Shown here piece by piece: positions 6,230 through 8,091 of a DNA stretch of 8,091 nucleotides; within the stretch, counting starts at the first letter, position 1; the number at the start of each line of letters is the position of its first letter. Location: the NCBI GenBank assembly GCA_033764095.1, contig JANRJF010000360.1, forward strand, positions 1 through 8,091. Direction: 5' to 3'. The notes under the pieces are model-generated. The model made no database searches, had not been told where the DNA came from, and saw only the letters and a list, made by a program, of their open reading frames with translations. Origin of the DNA: JBDTMT01 sp033764095 (GTDB lineage Bacteria; Desulfobacterota; Binatia; HRBIN30; CADEER01). The position numbers were made by a program, and so were the translations under genes.

Positions 6230-7300
6230 ATGGAACGGTCGCATATTCTCGTCATCGCCATCGTCGTCGCAGCCCTGGCGTTGTTCGGGCTGCGCTTCTT
6301 CTCCAGCTCCTCTGAAGACACCGAGCTGGCCGCGTTGGGCCGCTCCGACCGCTACGGCGGCGATGGTGGCGCCGACGGCGGCGGCAGCGCGCGCCCCGGC
6401 GAGCGGCGTCGCCTCGGGGCGATGGGCGGGGCGGGGACCGATGGTGGTCGACTCGGCCCCAACGGCGAGCGCGGCGGCGGCAGCGGACGCATGGGCGCGG
6501 CCGAGCTCGCCAACGCCGGCGGGAGCCGCCTGGGCGGCGGCGCGCTCGGGCAGTCGGGCAGCGGGCGGAGCGGCGAGGGCGGCGGCAGTGCGATCGGCGG
6601 CAGCGCCGCGGCGGTCGGCAAGCTCGGCACCAATCCCTCGCGCAAGGCGGACCTGGTCGATTCGCTCGGCTCGCGGCCGCCAACGCAGAGCGACCTCAAC
6701 CAGCCGGTGAAACCACAGGACGGCGACGACATCGCGCTGAAGCTCGACGTACCCGACGACATCCAGGAACAGGCAGGCCGCGAACAGGACGTCGAGAAGC
6801 CGGACGAGAGCGAGGACGGCATCAAGGTGAGCGAGCAGGGCCGCATCGAGTTCCCCAACGGCGGCAACGCCAGCGGCGACGCGGGTTCCATCGCGTTCAA
6901 GATCAAGCCGGAGTGGGCGGGTGCCGATCAGACCGACAACGCGTTGGTGCAGGTGCGGCAGGAACACGAGTGGAACAATCGCCTCGAGATCGTGAAGAAT
7001 GGTGAGTTCCTGCGCTTCATCCTCACCGATGACACCGGCAAGGAAGCCGACATCAGCACCCGCATCACCAACTGGCAGGCGAATGAGGAGCACGACGTCC
7101 TCGCCAGCTGGAACAGCGAGACCAAGCGCACCCAGCTCTACATCGACAACCAGTTGGTCGGCGAGAACGAGTTCAACGGCAGACTGGTGATCAGGGAGCA
7201 CACGCCGATGTACGTCGGCGCCGACTGGCGCGGCAGCAACTACTCGGGCGCCAACGCCACGTTCTACGGCTTCACCGTCAGTACCAGCCCGTTCCAGTGA
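6230..7300 (+). CDS. Membrane-anchored LamG/concanavalin-like protein with Gly-rich linker
   Basis: The product is 356 residues, starting at an ATG preceded by GGAGAG (6222-6227). Residues 5-21 (HILVIAIVVAALALFGL) form one membrane helix with no clear cleavage site, so the rest is probably held outside the membrane as a signal anchor. Residues 43-135 are a Gly/Ser/Ala/Arg low-complexity stretch, likely disordered. An acidic segment follows at about 163-196. From about 203 to 356 the sequence alternates short beta strands: GSIAFKIKPEW (219-229), NRLEIVKNGEFLRFIL (250-265), HDVLASWNSETKRTQLYIDNQLVGE (288-312) and MYVGADWRGSNYSGANATFYGFTV (327-350). This is the layout of Laminin_G_3/concanavalin A-like lectin-glucanase folds, with the typical W---T-LYIDG-L signature. 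It likely binds a glycan or protein outside the cell. No glycosidase catalytic motif is seen. It diverges from the LuxE operon and ends at a strong terminator. The fold is fairly sure, the ligand unknown. Confidence 0.8.
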   Translation: MERSHILVIAIVVAALALFGLRFFSSSSEDTELAALGRSDRYGGDGGADGGGSARPGERRRLGAMGGAGTDGGRLGPNGERGGGSGRMGAAELANAGGSRLGGGALGQSGSGRSGEGGGSAIGGSAAAVGKLGTNPSRKADLVDSLGSRPPTQSDLNQPVKPQDGDDIALKLDVPDDIQEQAGREQDVEKPDESEDGIKVSEQGRIEFPNGGNASGDAGSIAFKIKPEWAGADQTDNALVQVRQEHEWNNRLEIVKNGEFLRFILTDDTGKEADISTRITNWQANEEHDVLASWNSETKRTQLYIDNQLVGENEFNGRLVIREHTPMYVGADWRGSNYSGANATFYGFTVSTSPFQ

Positions 7301-7304
7301 GCGA

Positions 7305-7324
7305 GCCCGCCGCGATCGGCGGGC
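7305..7324. repeat. Short GC inverted repeat after the LamG gene
   Basis: GCCCGCCG (7305-7312) pairs with CGGCGGGC (7317-7324) around a CGAT loop, an 8-bp stem starting five bases after the stop codon. No T-run follows, so on its own it is not a classical terminator. It may protect the mRNA 3' end or assist the stronger hairpin just downstream. Confidence 0.4.
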
Positions 7325-7340
7325 ATCATCCCAAACGAAA

Positions 7341-7380
7341 AGAGGCCCGCTGCCGACCGGCAGCGGGCCTCTGCTCTTTC
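7341..7380. terminator. Bidirectional intrinsic terminator between the LamG gene and groEL
   Basis: A perfect 14-bp stem (7341-7354 with 7359-7372) closes on a GACC loop. On the plus strand it is followed by a T-rich GCTCTTTC tract. On the minus strand the A-rich bases before it (ACGAAA) become a short U tract after the hairpin. It lies 40 bp past the LamG stop and 35 bp past the groEL stop, so it suits both converging transcripts. Confidence 0.85.
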
Positions 7381-7407
7381 AACGCGCGGCGGCGCCGCGC
7401 GGCGGCA

Positions 7408-8091
7408 TCACATCATGCCGCCCATACCGCCCCTGCCGCCCGGCGGCATCGCCGGACCGGCCGGCTTCTCTTCCGGCTTCTCGGCGATCAGGGCCTCGGT
7501 GGTCAGCAGCATACCGGCCACCGACGCCGCGTTCTGCAGGCCCGTACGCACGACCTTGGTCGGGTCGACGATGCCGGCCTTGATGAGGTCCTCGAACTCC
7601 TCCTTCGCCGCGTTGAAGCCGAAGGCGCCCTTGCCGCCGCGCACGCGGTCGAGGACGATCGAGCCCTCCCAACCGGCGTTGGTGGCGATCCAGCGGCACG
7701 GATCCTCGACGGCGCGCTTGACGATGTTGGCGCCGACCTGCTCCTCGGCGCTCAGCTTGAGCCCCTCGAGCGCCGACGAGGCGCGGATCAGGGCCACGCC
7801 GCCGCCCGGCACGATGCCTTCCTCGACCGCCGCGCGGGTGGCGTGCAGCGCGTCCTCGACGCGCGCCTTCTTCTCCTTCATCTCGATCTCGGTCGCCGCG
7901 CCGACGCGGATCACCGCGACGCCGCCGACCAGCTTGGCCAACCGCTCCTGCAGCTTCTCGCGGTCGTAGTCGGAGGTCGTCTCCTCGATCTGGGCGCGGA
8001 TCTGCTTGATGCGGCCCTCGATGTCGGCCTTCTTGCCGGCGCCGTCGACGATGGTCGTGTTGTCCTTGTCGATGACGATGCGCTTGGCGCG
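7408..8091 (-). CDS. groL: Chaperonin GroEL (Hsp60), C-terminal part (5' partial)
   Basis: The frame is open from the window edge at 8091 to the TGA at 7410-7408, giving 227 residues, roughly the last 40% of a protein of about 545. GroEL forms a 14-mer double ring that folds proteins in the cytosol with GroES and ATP. The segment aligns by eye to Escherichia coli GroEL from the AKRVVI strand of the apical domain onward. IEETTSDYDREKLQERLAKL and GGVAVIRVGAATEIEMKEKK are nearly identical to it, and DALHATRAAVEEG carries the Asp equivalent to ATPase residue Asp398. It continues with GGGVALI, GFNAAKEEFEDLIKAGIVDPTKV and NAASVAGMLLTTEALIAEKPE. It ends in the Gly-Met tail GGRGGMGGMM. The tail is shorter than in E. 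coli and has one Arg. No frameshift is seen. The start and any groES gene lie beyond the right edge; regulation cannot be judged. Confidence 0.97.
   Translation of the reverse strand, partial: RAKRIVIDKDNTTIVDGAGKKADIEGRIKQIRAQIEETTSDYDREKLQERLAKLVGGVAVIRVGAATEIEMKEKKARVEDALHATRAAVEEGIVPGGGVALIRASSALEGLKLSAEEQVGANIVKRAVEDPCRWIATNAGWEGSIVLDRVRGGKGAFGFNAAKEEFEDLIKAGIVDPTKVVRTGLQNAASVAGMLLTTEALIAEKPEEKPAGPAMPPGGRGGMGGMM

Noticed and set aside
6119..7201. 360-residue minus-strand open frame across the LamG gene
   Set aside because: Antisense to a gene with a clear anchor and LamG fold; it would also cross the divergent promoter region, and no family is recognisable.
1..8091. CRISPR arrays, tRNA or rRNA genes, insertion sequences
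   Set aside because: No regularly spaced direct repeats, no tRNA cloverleaf or rRNA-like stretch, and no transposase or terminal inverted repeats were seen on either strand.

Overview
This is a GC-rich bacterial window with dense, mostly short-spaced genes, frequent GTG starts and recognisable Shine-Dalgarno (SD) sites. The GroEL fragment, the Gly-rich and Cys-rich envelope proteins and the base composition suggest a Deltaproteobacteria-type lineage (Myxococcota, Desulfobacterota or Candidatus Binatota-like). This assignment is an inference and is not proven by the sequence alone.

Layout, left to right: (1) 2-1231, plus strand, the C-terminal TPR-like part of a large signalling ATPase whose start lies outside the window. 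(2) 1484-2026, plus, a small secreted protein with an acidic calcium-loop-like motif. (3) 2202-2438, plus, a small Cys-rich putative lipoprotein. (4) 2434-2580, minus, a start-less scrap of a DUF1566/Lcl_C-type domain. (5) 2582-6109, minus, three overlapping genes, read in the order LuxE-like acyl-protein synthetase, LuxC-like acyl reductase, class III aminotransferase. (6) 6110-6229, a divergent intergenic region with a sigma70-like promoter for the next gene. (7) 6230-7300, plus, a membrane-anchored LamG/concanavalin-like protein with a long Gly-rich linker. (8) 7341-7380, a strong bidirectional terminator. (9) 7408-8091, minus, the C-terminal part of GroEL.

The most interesting part is the minus-strand operon. 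LuxE and LuxC are the activating and reducing subunits of the fatty-acid reductase of bacterial bioluminescence, but no luciferase genes are present here. Instead the genes run, with stop/start overlaps, into a PLP aminotransferase. The simplest reading is a carboxylic acid to aldehyde to primary amine route: LuxE adenylates the acid and carries it as a thioester, LuxC reduces it, and the aminotransferase aminates the aldehyde. The acid used and the amine made cannot be read from the sequence.

Most long open frames opposite these genes are GC-driven shadows and were left out.
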